Numbered from the stretch's first letter, positions 9,939-20,085 are shown. The stretch is 64,000 nucleotides of DNA from Collinsella ureilytica (GCF_019795105.1 NZ_JAIMFO010000004.1:62001-126000), one strand, 5' to 3'. Notes: generated by a model from the letters alone, not told the origin. A program made the numbers and translations.

Positions 9939-10837
9939 CGTGAGGTCTCAACATGCCTCCCGGCGAGCCAGGCTCGAGCATCCATGGCACGCTTGCCATC
10001 GGGCTTGAGCTCTACGATCTCAAACGCCCCATCACGCGTACCCGCCACTAAACGCCCCGCCTGAGCCCTGAGCTCTCCTGGCTCAAGCGACTCATCAGAT
10101 GGGCGAGCAAAAAGTACACGAGAAGAGATGCCATCTAACTGAGCGCGAGCAGGAGCTGCATCGTTGGATGCCAGGATACGACGAAGATTTACTGAAGCTG
10201 AATCTTCAGGATTAAGCCTCATCTCTGCCTTTGTAATTTTTGCCGCATGAGTGACATGATTCTCATCTTGCGCAATCCAGCGCGCCCTGCCCTCACAAAT
10301 TGCAGGCAACTGCTCCACTAACAGCGCTGCCCCCATCTCTGCAAGCTCGCCGGTAAGCTCATCAGCAGTTTTTCCGAGCGCAGAGCACCGTGCCTGTGCG
10401 CAATAAGGCCCCGTATCAAGACCCGCTTCGATCCTCATGATCGAGACGCCCGTTTCTTCATCTCCCGCCAAGATACTCCGCTGAATGGGAGCCGCACCTC
10501 GCCAGCGTGGCAACAGCGAGGCATGCACATTCACGCAACCAGCAGGCACCAGCTGCAAAACTGCCTCTGGCAAAATGCATCCAAAGGCAGCAACACAAAA
10601 AACGTCAGCCTCTACCTGCGCAAGCGCAGAGATAACCCCATCATCGCAGCGGGAGCACTCAAGCGTTTGGATACCTCGCTCTTGCGCGGCAAGCTTGACC
10701 GGAGAGGCAACGAGCTTGCGTCCACGCCCTCTCACCGCATCAGGCCGGGTGAGCACGAGGGCAACCTCATATGTATCCGCTAAACGCTGAAATGCAGGCA
10801 CCGCAAACGTGGGGGTACCCATAAAAACGATGCGCAT
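9920..10837 (-). CDS. fmt: Methionyl-tRNA formyltransferase
   Basis: Formylates Met-tRNAfMet with 10-formyl-tetrahydrofolate for translation initiation. The 305-residue protein opens MRIVFMGTPTFAVPAF and has the folate/active-site block HASLLPRWRGAAPIQ followed by GVSIMRIEAGLDTGPY. It ends in the C-terminal OB-like tRNA-binding domain. The ATG at 10837 has GGGGAG six bases before it; an in-frame ATG at 10915 would add 26 residues not seen in the family. It follows def by 80 bases and overlaps rsmB, so it is cotranscribed with the enzyme that removes the formyl group. Confidence 0.96.
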   Translation of the reverse strand: MRIVFMGTPTFAVPAFQRLADTYEVALVLTRPDAVRGRGRKLVASPVKLAAQERGIQTLECSRCDDGVISALAQVEADVFCVAAFGCILPEAVLQLVPAGCVNVHASLLPRWRGAAPIQRSILAGDEETGVSIMRIEAGLDTGPYCAQARCSALGKTADELTGELAEMGAALLVEQLPAICEGRARWIAQDENHVTHAAKITKAEMRLNPEDSASVNLRRILASNDAAPARAQLDGISSRVLFARPSDESLEPGELRAQAGRLVAGTRDGAFEIVELKPDGKRAMDARAWLAGRHVETSRWSALS

Positions 10838-10917
10838 CTCACACTCCCCTCTCTCAAACACCACCAAGCCACCAGACCCATACGTCGTCTGGCAACCAAG
10901 CTCATGCAAATACATGA

Positions 10918-11454
10918 CTAGGCAGTTTCTCCTGGCCTCGCTCCACGCGCGAGCGCCTCTTGGTATTCCTTCAAAGCACGCATACGCTTGGGGCCTGATA
11001 GGCGTTCAAACATCGTAATGCCGTGGATATGGTCAATCTCGTGCTGAAGGCACACGCAGAACAAATCTCTGGCCGCCTCATAGCGCAGCAGGTCGCCCGA
11101 GAGATCATAAGCCTCAACCACAACTCGATCTGGCCTCATAATCTCGCAGGTAATACCGGGAATTGAGAGACAGCCCTCCGTATAGGGAACAAGCACATCA
11201 GAGCTCTCAACAATCACTGGATTGATCAAAACATACGGGTCGTAATCGGTAGCATCGGTATAGGTGGTATCCACCAATACCATCTGAAGGTTCTCGCCAA
11301 CCTGTGGAGCTGCGAGACCGCAGCCCCCGTCCTCAAACATAATGCGGCGCATCCGCTCAGCTAAGGCAACAATCTCAGGTGTAATACGATCAATCTCTGC
11401 ACATTCACAACGCAGGCGCGGATCGGGTGACAAAACAACGCCATCTACCTCCAT
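10918..11454 (-). CDS. def: Peptide deformylase
   Basis: Removes the N-formyl group from nascent proteins; ferrous iron or zinc metalloenzyme. All three family motifs are present: GCGLAAPQVG (motif 1), EGCLSIPG (motif 2, with the metal-ligand Cys) and QHEIDHIHG (motif 3, HExxH-type with two His ligands and the catalytic Glu). The length of 178 residues is typical. The ATG at 11454 has a GGAG seven bases upstream. It lies between priA and fmt on the same strand, in the usual arrangement. Confidence 0.96.
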   Translation of the reverse strand: MEVDGVVLSPDPRLRCECAEIDRITPEIVALAERMRRIMFEDGGCGLAAPQVGENLQMVLVDTTYTDATDYDPYVLINPVIVESSDVLVPYTEGCLSIPGITCEIMRPDRVVVEAYDLSGDLLRYEAARDLFCVCLQHEIDHIHGITMFERLSGPKRMRALKEYQEALARGARPGETA

Positions 11455-11575
11455 CGTCGCGCTCCTTTCTTGCTATATAAACGCTGAACCGTACGATACA
11501 GCTCGTCTTTCATGCCACATCTCATGTACCCTGAGCAGGAAAAAGCATACTAACAGATCAGGGCGTATGAGAGAG

Positions 11576-14026
11576 CTACATAAGATCATAGGCGTCCACA
11601 TCAACCGTCAGGCGCACTGAGCGATCAGGCGCACTGAGCGCAGCCGATCGCGAGAGCGCTTGAGGAACCGGAGCCGTAAGGGGAAACTTTACCAGGATAT
11701 GATAGCGATACAGATCGTGCGCCCGCTCGATCGCGCAAGGATTAGGCCCTAAGATCTCAACCTCACCACCCGGCTTTGGTGCTAAGGCAGCAGACGTATG
11801 AGCAAGCTCACGGCAGAGGATGGCCATATAGCGCTCAAGACAGGCGCGAGCCGCTCGTGGATTTCGTGCCTGAGCAACAATATTTGCTAAGCGCACATAG
11901 GGAGGATAGCGAGCCTCTTTGCGCTGTGCGAGGTCTGGCTCACTATAAAGCTCGCGATCATGAGCAGCCACGGCACGAATAACTGGATCATCGGGGCGAT
12001 AGGTCTGGATAATGACCTCGCTTGACCCTCCTGCACGACCTGCGCGACCTGCCACTTGCTCCAAAAGATCGAAGGTTCGCTCCTGTGCGCGAAAATCAGG
12101 CATATGCAGCGAATAGTCTGCGTTAATCACACCTACCATCGTAACTTCAGGGAAATCAAGACCCTTAGCGATCATTTGCGTGCCCAACAACACGGCGGTA
12201 TGCGCATCATCGAAGGCCTCGAGCACGCGCCGATGCCCATCTTTACCCCGCGTTGTATCGGCGTCCATCCGAATAATCTCAACATCTGCGGGCAGCAGCT
12301 CACGTAAGGCATGTTCAACCTGCTGCGTGCCTAAGCCCATCTTGGCCAAATAGCGGCTCTTACAGCGCGGGCAGGCTGAACCCGGCGCAGGATAAGGTCT
12401 GACACGAAAGGTTTCTCCGCAGGTATGGCAAACCAGGGAATGATTGTGCTCATGATAGGTAAGTGCTGTTGAGCAGTGGCGACACGTTGGCACGCAGCCA
12501 CATTCACGACAGAGCAAAAACGGAGCAAAGCCCCGGCGATTATGTAAGATGATCGCCTTTTCTTTACGATCAGCCACATCGAGCAAGGCCTGCCGGAGCG
12601 CTCCAGAAAAGATTGAGCGACCACCACGTGCAAATTCTCGACGCAAATCTACAATGCGCACACGCGGTAAAACCGCTCCAGAAGGACGTTCAAGCATCTG
12701 TGTTCGTTGCCAAGAAACGCCACCAAACTCACCTTGAGCTGAGCGTGCCATCGCCTCGGCGGAAGGGGTTGCAGATCCCAAAACAAGCGGGCAGCCTGAA
12801 AGCTGAGCAAGCTTTGCTGCCAGCTCGCGTGCATGGTAGCGCGGACTCGATCTCTGCTTATAGGACTGCTCATGCTCCTCATCAATAATGATGAGCCCGA
12901 GATTTCGCATGGGACAAAAAAGCGCTGAACGTGCCCCTACCACCACGCGCGCCCTACCTTCTCCAACCATATCCCACTGATCGAGGCGCTCACCAGCAGA
13001 AAGACGCGAATGAAAGACGGCTACTGCCTCCCCAAAACGTGAGCGAAAACGCCCTACCGTTTGAGCGGTGAGTGAAATCTCAGGCACTAACACACAGGCA
13101 GTTTTACCGTGCGCTACAACCTTCTCAATTGCCGAGAGATAGACTTCGGTTTTACCCGATCCGGTTACCCCGTCAATGAGGACCACATCACCGGCACCTG
13201 CCTCATACGCCCGATCGATCGCTGCCAGGGCTTGGAGTTGTCCTTGCGTGAGCTGATCTGGACGTTGGGCGGAAGCAGAAGATAGTGAGGTTGTTCCAGC
13301 TGCATTGCCACGCCATGCTCGGCGCTCCTCAACGCTCACCACACCTTGGCGCTCAAGCGAGCGAATGGCGCTTGTCATATCAGGGCAGAGGAGCCGAAGC
13401 TCGCGCGTTGTAACTGGCCCGCACGCAAGCGCTGAGATGAGCTGGCGCTGCCGAGCTGCATTCGCACGCGGCTCAAACTCACGACCGTGATCAGTCAGAT
13501 AGACCCAACGTTCCTGTTTTGGCTCAATCGCTGGAGGCACCAGCTGCCATGAGCCATCTAGGTCTTTGCGAAGTCGGGGCGTTCCCCCTGGCGGTAAGAA
13601 AAGACGAAGACACTCTGCCAAAGGAGCAGCATACTCCTGGCTCATCCACTGAGCTGCAGCAGGAGCAGTATGAGAAAAGACTGGATCTGATAGCGCAGCG
13701 GAAATGAAGCGCACACGGCCAGGATCGAGGCCTTCTGTACCAGTAAGCTCCTGCAAGCTCTGGCCAAGCTCAACCACGTACCCCGCTGCAGGGCGGTTGC
13801 CGAAAGGAACCAACACGCAGGTTCCAATCGACACCACCCCCTTGAGCGTAGTGGGCACGCCATAGGCAAAGGGCTCAGATAAGGCTCGCGCAGGAATATC
13901 AACAATAACCAGGGCAAAGCCAGATGCTGTCGCGCCAATCGACTGCTTAGTCGTTTCATGAGCTACGGAAGGATCCAGCTGATCCTCTTCAAATAGCCGT
14001 GTCTGTCTCGTTCGGTTCTCGCTCAT
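11576..14026 (-). CDS. priA: Primosomal protein N' (replication restart helicase PriA)
   Basis: Superfamily 2 3'-to-5' DNA helicase that reloads the replisome at collapsed forks. The 816-residue chain has the N-terminal 3'-DNA-binding domain (VDIPARALSEPFAYGVP) and a Walker A GVTGSGKTEVYL near residue 287. The Walker B box is IIDEEHEQSYKQ. A zinc cluster of paired cysteines (CRECGCVPTCRHC, CHTCGE, CPRC) interrupts the helicase lobes near residues 500-555, and ends with helicase motifs such as QVAGRAGRAG. The N-terminal ~30 residues, rich in Arg/Thr/Gln, precede the conserved domain. The start at 14026 is preceded by a GGGGG run with very short spacing, so translation initiation may be weak. 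Confidence 0.95.
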   Translation of the reverse strand: MSENRTRQTRLFEEDQLDPSVAHETTKQSIGATASGFALVIVDIPARALSEPFAYGVPTTLKGVVSIGTCVLVPFGNRPAAGYVVELGQSLQELTGTEGLDPGRVRFISAALSDPVFSHTAPAAAQWMSQEYAAPLAECLRLFLPPGGTPRLRKDLDGSWQLVPPAIEPKQERWVYLTDHGREFEPRANAARQRQLISALACGPVTTRELRLLCPDMTSAIRSLERQGVVSVEERRAWRGNAAGTTSLSSASAQRPDQLTQGQLQALAAIDRAYEAGAGDVVLIDGVTGSGKTEVYLSAIEKVVAHGKTACVLVPEISLTAQTVGRFRSRFGEAVAVFHSRLSAGERLDQWDMVGEGRARVVVGARSALFCPMRNLGLIIIDEEHEQSYKQRSSPRYHARELAAKLAQLSGCPLVLGSATPSAEAMARSAQGEFGGVSWQRTQMLERPSGAVLPRVRIVDLRREFARGGRSIFSGALRQALLDVADRKEKAIILHNRRGFAPFLLCRECGCVPTCRHCSTALTYHEHNHSLVCHTCGETFRVRPYPAPGSACPRCKSRYLAKMGLGTQQVEHALRELLPADVEIIRMDADTTRGKDGHRRVLEAFDDAHTAVLLGTQMIAKGLDFPEVTMVGVINADYSLHMPDFRAQERTFDLLEQVAGRAGRAGGSSEVIIQTYRPDDPVIRAVAAHDRELYSEPDLAQRKEARYPPYVRLANIVAQARNPRAARACLERYMAILCRELAHTSAALAPKPGGEVEILGPNPCAIERAHDLYRYHILVKFPLTAPVPQALSRSAALSAPDRSVRLTVDVDAYDLM

Positions 14027-14145
14027 GCCCCCAGTGTAGCGCAGCTTGGATACAAACGATCACGCATCCTAAGCGCAATGGGGCTGTAGGGCGAGAAACA
14101 CCACCAAACCATGCAGCAGTACAGGCAACCCAGCCGGATGCTTCC

Positions 14146-15801
14146 TTATGCAAGCAAGCCCGCAATCACACTTGAAAGCGCAATGAGAACGCCCACGATT
14201 GACTCTCCACCTAACAGACCAGAGGCAAATACAATACCCGCCTCATCGCTCTCACGCCGAGCCTTGCCCCGGGAAACCATCACGCGATCATAGATGAACT
14301 TTGCAGAAGCTCCCACAAACATGGTGAGCGTAAAGAAGAACGGCAAATACACGCCGAGGCCAAACATAATTGCCGGAAGACCCAAGACGTGCAGCAAAAT
14401 ACCACCCAGAATTCCGCCCACAAAAAATGGAACACTCGGAATTCCAGACACCATCGTGGCAACAACGCTTGCCTGAGCGGATACAAAAAGCTTTCCCGGT
14501 CCAAAGGCTTCAGGGCCGTACGCTGCAAAGAGGGCACAGAGGGTAATAACAGCGATCACCGAGCCTAAAAGCGCCCCGATAGCCTGGCCGTACCACATCG
14601 AACGCGGATCGGTACCGATGACAGCACCGGTCTTAAAATCGCTCATGACATCGCCCGCAAGGCCGCAGGTAACCGCAATGAGCGCTGCCACCAAGAAGAG
14701 CCCCGTGCTTGCCGTGTCTGAAATCCAGGCAACGAGCAAAAGAACAATCAGACCAAAGATCTCCATGGGGTCAATACCGGTCTGTCCAACCGACTGAGCG
14801 CTCATGATGGTTGTCACAAAACTCATGGCAATAACCACCACAGCCACGATGGGAGAAAGACGCAGTATTGTCACCACAATCAAGACAGCGAGCGCTACCA
14901 TGAGCGCCAAAGCTCCTGCATCATAGCGACCTGTCAAATCACCAACCAAGCCTTCTTGTGTCTTGGTATGAGCGCGCACCTGTATCGCCAGTTTTGGCAG
15001 AATATCTTTGATCACAACGCCTAAACCTGAGCCCATCATAAGACCCATACCGGCACTTGCAACCATGCCTTGAGCAGTCGTGAGATCAACCAAACCTAAG
15101 GTAGATCCTCCCCAGATCAGACCAAAATTGGCAAGGAGACCACCGGCAAGCTGAAATCCAACAGCTGAGGCACCAATCAAAAAGCCCACGCCGAGCATCA
15201 TCGGTGAGTTATAGATGGCAAACGCGACGCCAGGAATCGGCAAGGTCGCAATCATAGGCGGTAAGAGGTGCGCCACATCGCGAACTGCGGCATATACACC
15301 GGCGAGCCCCATCGATACAAAGAGTCGGCGACCCGTATTGCCCCCCGCCTCACTTGCGAGCAGGGTCTCGGCAGCTGCCGTGCCAATGGGATACTCAAGA
15401 TCAGATTCATCAACAAAGCGACGACGAATGAGAGCCGTGCACACCAGCCCCAAGAGTGTTCCGGCAAGTGCCACACCCATAATCTGCAAGGGGCTCACCG
15501 TATCGGCCAAACCGAGCATCCAGATTCCCGGAATGGTAAACGCAATACCTCCCGCAACCATGGAACCGGCAGACATGATGATCTGTGTAACATTGACCTC
15601 ATTCAAACTTCGACGCCCACAGGCACGCAGCAACACCAAAGACATAATCGAGGTAAAGATGGTAGGCCACGGGAGTGAACCCATTTTTAAGGCGGTATAC
15701 ACCGATGAGGCAGTGATGATTACGCAGCCAATGCAACCGATAATCATACCGGCAAGGCTGATATGGGTGCGCGCTTGCGCACCCGAAGACTCAGGCAACA
15801 T
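14146..15801 (-). CDS. OPT-family oligopeptide/metal-chelate transporter
   Basis: Polytopic inner-membrane protein of 551 residues with about 14 hydrophobic segments from residue ~15 to the very end. It has OPT-family features: an N-terminal LAGMIIGCIGCVIITASSVY helix, a Gly-rich MVAGGIAFTIPGIWMLG helix, the conserved YPIGTAAAETL loop and GSGLGVVIKDILPK. Family members take up oligopeptides, glutathione or metal-siderophore/nicotianamine complexes by proton symport; the substrate here cannot be told from sequence. It stands alone, divergent from coaX across about 110 bases. The start at 15801 has AGGAG five bases before the ATG. Confidence 0.85.
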   Translation of the reverse strand: MLPESSGAQARTHISLAGMIIGCIGCVIITASSVYTALKMGSLPWPTIFTSIMSLVLLRACGRRSLNEVNVTQIIMSAGSMVAGGIAFTIPGIWMLGLADTVSPLQIMGVALAGTLLGLVCTALIRRRFVDESDLEYPIGTAAAETLLASEAGGNTGRRLFVSMGLAGVYAAVRDVAHLLPPMIATLPIPGVAFAIYNSPMMLGVGFLIGASAVGFQLAGGLLANFGLIWGGSTLGLVDLTTAQGMVASAGMGLMMGSGLGVVIKDILPKLAIQVRAHTKTQEGLVGDLTGRYDAGALALMVALAVLIVVTILRLSPIVAVVVIAMSFVTTIMSAQSVGQTGIDPMEIFGLIVLLLVAWISDTASTGLFLVAALIAVTCGLAGDVMSDFKTGAVIGTDPRSMWYGQAIGALLGSVIAVITLCALFAAYGPEAFGPGKLFVSAQASVVATMVSGIPSVPFFVGGILGGILLHVLGLPAIMFGLGVYLPFFFTLTMFVGASAKFIYDRVMVSRGKARRESDEAGIVFASGLLGGESIVGVLIALSSVIAGLLA

Positions 15802-15910
15802 ATACGCTCCTTCGTATATCCGCTCCCCCTGTAACGAGGAGTCGGGTTACGTCACGGACGGGACATAGTATAGTCATTTTGAAAGACAATGCTCAAAGAT
15901 TTGGAGCACC

Positions 15911-16720
15911 ATGAACGCTCAGCATCCCGGACATGAAGCTGTATTGGCTGTTGATGTGGGAAATACCCGTACTGACCTTGGCTTGTTTGACCAAACTGAA
16001 TTACTGGGCACCGTGAGCCTCACAACGCCGAGCCGTCTCACCGAGGATGAGGCGCTCACCTCACTTGAAATCGCACTGGGACGTCTCGGTGTTGCTCACC
16101 TTGCAGGAGCAATTCTTTCGTGTGTTGTTCCCAATCTCACACAAACCTGGACAGGAGCGCTCGAGCGTGTAAGCACCAGCAAGGTACTCACCGTAGGACC
16201 AGGCCTTAAAACTGGCCTCAAGATGAACTATGACGATCCAAAAGAGGTAGGCTCAGATCGTGTTGCCGATGCGGTAGCTGCACGTGAGCTGGTCAGTGGC
16301 TCTGTTGTAGTGGTTGATTTGGGAACAACTACAAACTTTGAGGTCATAGATAGCAGCGGGGTCTTTCTTGGAGGGATCATTGCACCGGGGCTTGCCCTAG
16401 GGGCCCGCGCACTTGAGCGAGCAGCGGCTCGCCTGCCCATGATTGAACTTACAGCACCGAAACACGTTATCGGTAAAAATACCCGTTCGGCAATTCAGGC
16501 CGGTGTGGTCTTAGGAGAGATTGCACGCATCAATGGTCTTATCGATGCAATCAGCTCCGAGCTTAACGAAGACCCCGCCATTATCGTCACCGGTGAGGGC
16601 GCTGCAGCAATTGCCGCCACTCTTGAGCGCGACGCCACCGCAGAGCCCTACCTCACGCTCACCGGCCTTGCATATTTATGGCAACTCAACCAAGGCCGGC
16701 GGGGCGAACGAAGCTGGTAA
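15911..16720 (+). CDS. coaX: Type III pantothenate kinase
   Basis: Phosphorylates pantothenate in coenzyme A synthesis. The 269-residue ASKHA-fold protein shows AVDVGNTRTDLGLF at the N-terminus (phosphate 1 motif with catalytic Asp) and PGLKTGLKMNYDDPKEVGSD. It also has RVADAVAA and VVVDLGTTTNFEVID (phosphate 2), and GGIIAPGLALGARAL. The family usually reads VVDFGTATT(F/L)D at the second motif; here it is LGTTTNFEV, with Asn-Phe-Glu following, a mild variation. A TATAGT box near 15867 could be its -10. The ATG is preceded by GGAG four bases upstream. Confidence 0.93.
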   Translation: MNAQHPGHEAVLAVDVGNTRTDLGLFDQTELLGTVSLTTPSRLTEDEALTSLEIALGRLGVAHLAGAILSCVVPNLTQTWTGALERVSTSKVLTVGPGLKTGLKMNYDDPKEVGSDRVADAVAARELVSGSVVVVDLGTTTNFEVIDSSGVFLGGIIAPGLALGARALERAAARLPMIELTAPKHVIGKNTRSAIQAGVVLGEIARINGLIDAISSELNEDPAIIVTGEGAAAIAATLERDATAEPYLTLTGLAYLWQLNQGRRGERSW

Positions 16721-16752
16721 GACAAACGATGTGCATAAGCTCAAAGATCAGA

Positions 16753-16812
16753 CGATCGAGACTCACGTGATCGAGGTGCGCATGATCGGGGTTCGCGTGA
16801 TCGGGGTTCGCG
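16753..16812. repeat. Four-unit 15-bp tandem repeat between convergent coaX and metK
   Basis: Consecutive 15-base units at 16753, 16768, 16783 and 16798. The last two are identical (TGATCGGGGTTCGCG) and the first two are diverged copies (the second is TGATCGAGGTGCGCA). The array stops seven bases before the end of metK. Because 15 is a multiple of three, both strands read as repeated pentapeptides, but no start signal or gene belongs to it. It looks like a small variable-number repeat in a non-coding gap. Confidence 0.8.
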
Positions 16813-16818
16813 TGAATT

Positions 16819-18105
16819 TCAAAGACCGCAGGCACTGCGAACTGCTTGGATCCGATCACATCGCTCCCAGGTAAAGTCTGAATCTTCCCTACCAAAGTGA
16901 CCATAGGTAGCAGTCTTCTCATAGATGGGGCGCATGAGATCTAGATCGCGAATAATCGCCCCTGGCCTCAGGTCAAAGACCTGCTCAACTGCCTGCTCAA
17001 TGAGGGCCTCAGGCACGCGTGCTGTGCCAAAGGTATCTACCATGATGGACAAGGGATGAGCCACGCCAATGGCATAGGCTAGCTGCACCTCGCAACGATG
17101 TGCAAGACCTGCAGCCACAACATTTTTCGCAACCCAGCGAGCGGCATAGGCTGCCGAGCGATCCACTTTGGTCCAATCTTTACCAGAAAAGGCTCCACCT
17201 CCGTGGCGACCTGAACCACCGTAGGTATCAACGATAATTTTTCTTCCCGTAAGGCCGGTATCACCCATAGGCCCGCCAATGACAAAACGACCCGTAGGAT
17301 TTACATAGACCTCCGCGTCTTCCCATGCCATGTTTGCCGTTTGCATAACGGGTGCGATGACCTCGCGCATCAAATCTTGGCGGATACGATTCATATCGTG
17401 AATATCAGCTGCATGCTGAGTAGAAATCACAATGGACTCTACTGCCTTCGGACAATCTCCCTCGTATCTCACGCTCACCTGCGTCTTTCCATCAGGGCGC
17501 AAATACGGCAAGGTATTGTTGTGGCGCACCTCAGATAAGCGCTCGGCAAGCCGACTTGCAAGATAGTGCGGTATAGGCATGAGTACCGGGGTCTCATCGG
17601 TTGCATACCCAAACATCATGCCTTGGTCTCCGGCACCAATTTGATCTAAGGGATCATCTGTCTTGCCTGCCTGCACTGCATGACTCTCATCCACACCTTG
17701 GGCAATATCAGGGCTTTGACCATGAATAATATTGATAACTCCACAGGTCTCGCAGTCAAAACCATATTTTGCTCGGTCATAGCCAATACGGCGCAAAACC
17801 GAGCGAACGATTTCTTGCACATCAACATAGGCCTCGGTGCGAATCTCACCAGAAACGACAACCATACCGGTAGTGAGCAAGGTTTCACACGCACAACGAG
17901 CAGCCTCAACACTCGCAGGCTTACCATCAGGTGAAACATAGCCACGCGACTCAAGATCAATCTCTTTAGCAATGATCGCATCAAGCACAGCATCAGATAT
18001 TTGATCGGCAATCTTGTCTGGATGCCCCTCAGTTACCGACTCTGAAGTAAAAAGGTAGGAGCGCCCCTCACGCACAGGTGAGGTGGAACGAAGTTGATCA
18101 GTCAC
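16819..18105 (-). CDS. metK: S-adenosylmethionine synthetase
   Basis: Makes S-adenosylmethionine from methionine and ATP. Diagnostic blocks are [20 protein letters not shown] near the N-terminus and [34 protein letters not shown] and the P-loop-like [17 protein letters not shown] follow. The chain of 428 residues is longer than the usual 385-405, with an extra N-terminal segment and somewhat expanded loops. The start is a GTG at 18105 with AAGGGG six bases upstream. A GC-rich hairpin lies 25 bases before the start. It follows the AhpF-like gene on the same strand by 170 bases. Confidence 0.96.
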   Translation of the reverse strand: MTDQLRSTSPVREGRSYLFTSESVTEGHPDKIADQISDAVLDAIIAKEIDLESRGYVSPDGKPASVEAARCACETLLTTGMVVVSGEIRTEAYVDVQEIVRSVLRRIGYDRAKYGFDCETCGVINIIHGQSPDIAQGVDESHAVQAGKTDDPLDQIGAGDQGMMFGYATDETPVLMPIPHYLASRLAERLSEVRHNNTLPYLRPDGKTQVSVRYEGDCPKAVESIVISTQHAADIHDMNRIRQDLMREVIAPVMQTANMAWEDAEVYVNPTGRFVIGGPMGDTGLTGRKIIVDTYGGSGRHGGGAFSGKDWTKVDRSAAYAARWVAKNVVAAGLAHRCEVQLAYAIGVAHPLSIMVDTFGTARVPEALIEQAVEQVFDLRPGAIIRDLDLMRPIYEKTATYGHFGREDSDFTWERCDRIQAVRSACGL

Positions 18106-18129
18106 AGAAGACCCCTTTCATACGAAGTG

Positions 18130-18156
18130 CCCGGCGGCCGTTGCCATTCCGCCGGG
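18130..18156. other. GC-rich stem-loop in the metK leader
   Basis: Perfect 8-bp arms, CCCGGCGG (18130-18137) and CCGCCGGG (18149-18156), around an 11-base loop, just upstream of the metK ribosome-binding site. There is no T-run, so it is not a standard terminator. It does not show the conserved core of any SAM riboswitch class I know. Confidence 0.6.
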
Positions 18157-18275
18157 TCACCTATGTCTATCGATTGTAGCCTGCTTGCCCACATTCACGC
18201 GGCAAAGCACTCAGATAGCAAAAGCTCGAACGCAGGACGATCAAGGATGTGAGCTCAAGCATGCAAGGAGCTTAC

Positions 18276-19958
18276 TCATACCAGCTCAGCAAGAAGCGTA
18301 GGCAAATCCTTTCTACCAAAGATCGTTCGCTCACTTCCTCCCTGCTCAATCACCACGCAAGGAACACTCATAGCACCAAAGCGCTCACGCAGCTCAGGAA
18401 AACGGGCAACGTCAAAGACTTCAGCGCTCACGAGAGGATGCTCAGCAGCAATACGCTGGGCTGATAGAACCGTCTCAGGGCACATCGTGCATGAAAGAGA
18501 AACCAAAATCTTCAAGGTTATTGGCTCGGCAATCGACGCAATAGCTGTTCGGGCAGCATCATCAATCTGCTGGCCAGGACCTGCCACGTTATAGATGCCA
18601 AGGATAAAGCTCGTAAACTCATGTCCTCCCGGCACGCCGTGAAAAGCGAGCCCAGACGAGGTACCGTCTTCACGAATGAGTTCAACAAACGGTGTGTATT
18701 CTTGATCGCCCTCGCTCACGCGCTCAACGCTCAGCTTCTCTGTCTCAGCAGCTAGCTCATCCATAAAAGCACCAAGCTCAGCTGCAGCTGAACTTGAATC
18801 GAGATGCAGTCTCAAGATCACCGGAGCTGCCATGCGCTCAAAAACCGGAGCGAGCTGAGCGCGCATGGCCTCATCAATAAAGCCGCCATCTGTGCCTTCT
18901 GTGTGAGACACAGCGGATGCGGGTTTATGTGTGGGACGAGAGACCGGAGGTGTTGGATGCAGGCCCGTTTTTTCCTGTGCTTCTTGTAAGAAACGTTCCA
19001 TCACCGTAGCCGTCTCGGCAGCATCACCAACAGCAGTAGCTACCTGGCGTAAGCGCTTTGCGCATACGTCTCCTGCGGCAAAAAGCCCATCGCATCCACT
19101 CATACGCTCAGCATCGGCCAGCACATAGCCGTGCTCATCAAGGGTGGCAAGATCACGAACAAGATCGGTTGCTGGAGCATAGCCTGCAAAGACAAAGACA
19201 CCGATATGTGAGCCGTCTTCTGAACGGAAGGTCTCTTCCTTGTCAGTTTGAGTATTGCGATAGCGCACAAAGCTGAGCTTGCTGCCATCGCCTCCCACCT
19301 CACAGACCTCGGTATTAAGATAGACGTCTATCTTTTCATGACGCTTTGCCTCTTCTGCTACAGCAGGAGCGCAGGTAAAGTCTGGCTCGCGCACCAAGAT
19401 GCGAACACGCCGCGCATAGCGGGTTAAAAACACCGCCTCTTCAGCAGCAGCAAAGCCCCCGCCCACCACAATGACATCCTTGCCAGAGAAGAATTCTCCG
19501 TCGCACGTTGCACAGTAGGCAACACCACGACCCCGATACTCCTCTTCACCAATAAAGCCTGCAGAGCGCGGAGATGCACCGGTTGCCAACAATACTGCGA
19601 AGCAGTGCAGCTCTTTACGCGAGGTCTGCACGCGTTTTATCGGGTCTTCCATCTGAAGCGCCGATACCTCAGCGAGTAAGAATTCTGCACCGAACGCCTC
19701 TGCTTGCTTGCGCATCGTCTCGGTCAGCTCAGTACCACTCGCAGATAACACACCTGGATAATTGACAACCTCATCGGTGATCGTAATCTGCCCACCAAAG
19801 CGCTCTTTCTCAACCACCAGCACACGATAGCGCGCGCGAGCTAGATAGATGGCAGCAGTAAGACCAGCCGGACCGCCGCCAATAATGACGGCGTCATACA
19901 GCGTGCTGGGATCGAAATTGTCCGCTGTGCTCACAGAAGACTCCTGTGCGTGAGCCAT
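18276..19958 (-). CDS. AhpF-like disulfide reductase with inverted domain order (TrxR domain first, tandem Trx-fold domain last)
   Basis: Flavoprotein of 560 residues expected to reduce the neighbouring peroxiredoxin. Residues ~20-330 are a low-molecular-weight thioredoxin-reductase module: FAD site IIGGGPAGLTAAIYLARA, redox-active YCATCDGEF near residue 147, NADPH site VVGGGFAAAEEA and GLFAAGDVCAKRLRQVATA. After a Pro/Ala linker (~330-365) come two thioredoxin-like folds. The second has SCTMCPET near residue 489 (active CxxC) and a cis-Pro-type MSVPCVV segment. In classical AhpF this tandem domain is N-terminal; here it is C-terminal. The ATG at 19958 has AAAGGA seven bases upstream. ahpC lies 127 bases upstream on the same strand. 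Confidence 0.9.
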   Translation of the reverse strand: MAHAQESSVSTADNFDPSTLYDAVIIGGGPAGLTAAIYLARARYRVLVVEKERFGGQITITDEVVNYPGVLSASGTELTETMRKQAEAFGAEFLLAEVSALQMEDPIKRVQTSRKELHCFAVLLATGASPRSAGFIGEEEYRGRGVAYCATCDGEFFSGKDVIVVGGGFAAAEEAVFLTRYARRVRILVREPDFTCAPAVAEEAKRHEKIDVYLNTEVCEVGGDGSKLSFVRYRNTQTDKEETFRSEDGSHIGVFVFAGYAPATDLVRDLATLDEHGYVLADAERMSGCDGLFAAGDVCAKRLRQVATAVGDAAETATVMERFLQEAQEKTGLHPTPPVSRPTHKPASAVSHTEGTDGGFIDEAMRAQLAPVFERMAAPVILRLHLDSSSAAAELGAFMDELAAETEKLSVERVSEGDQEYTPFVELIREDGTSSGLAFHGVPGGHEFTSFILGIYNVAGPGQQIDDAARTAIASIAEPITLKILVSLSCTMCPETVLSAQRIAAEHPLVSAEVFDVARFPELRERFGAMSVPCVVIEQGGSERTIFGRKDLPTLLAELV

Positions 19959-20085
19959 ACGCGTTTCCTTTCTATAAGAGCTCATTACGAGCACGAGGTA
20001 CTAACAACAAAAACGGGACTCCGCCGCGAAGACGAAGCCCCGCAGCAAATTGACGGGATACGAAATACCTACGAGCGGATAGCCC

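Noticed and set aside
16686-16922. Minus-strand frame with NPDHA-like pentapeptide repeats
   Set aside because: The repeats only reflect the 15-bp tandem repeat, and the frame overlaps the true end of metK in another register.
18106-18275. SAM riboswitch before metK
   Set aside because: Only a simple GC hairpin is visible. None of the conserved SAM-box core segments could be found.
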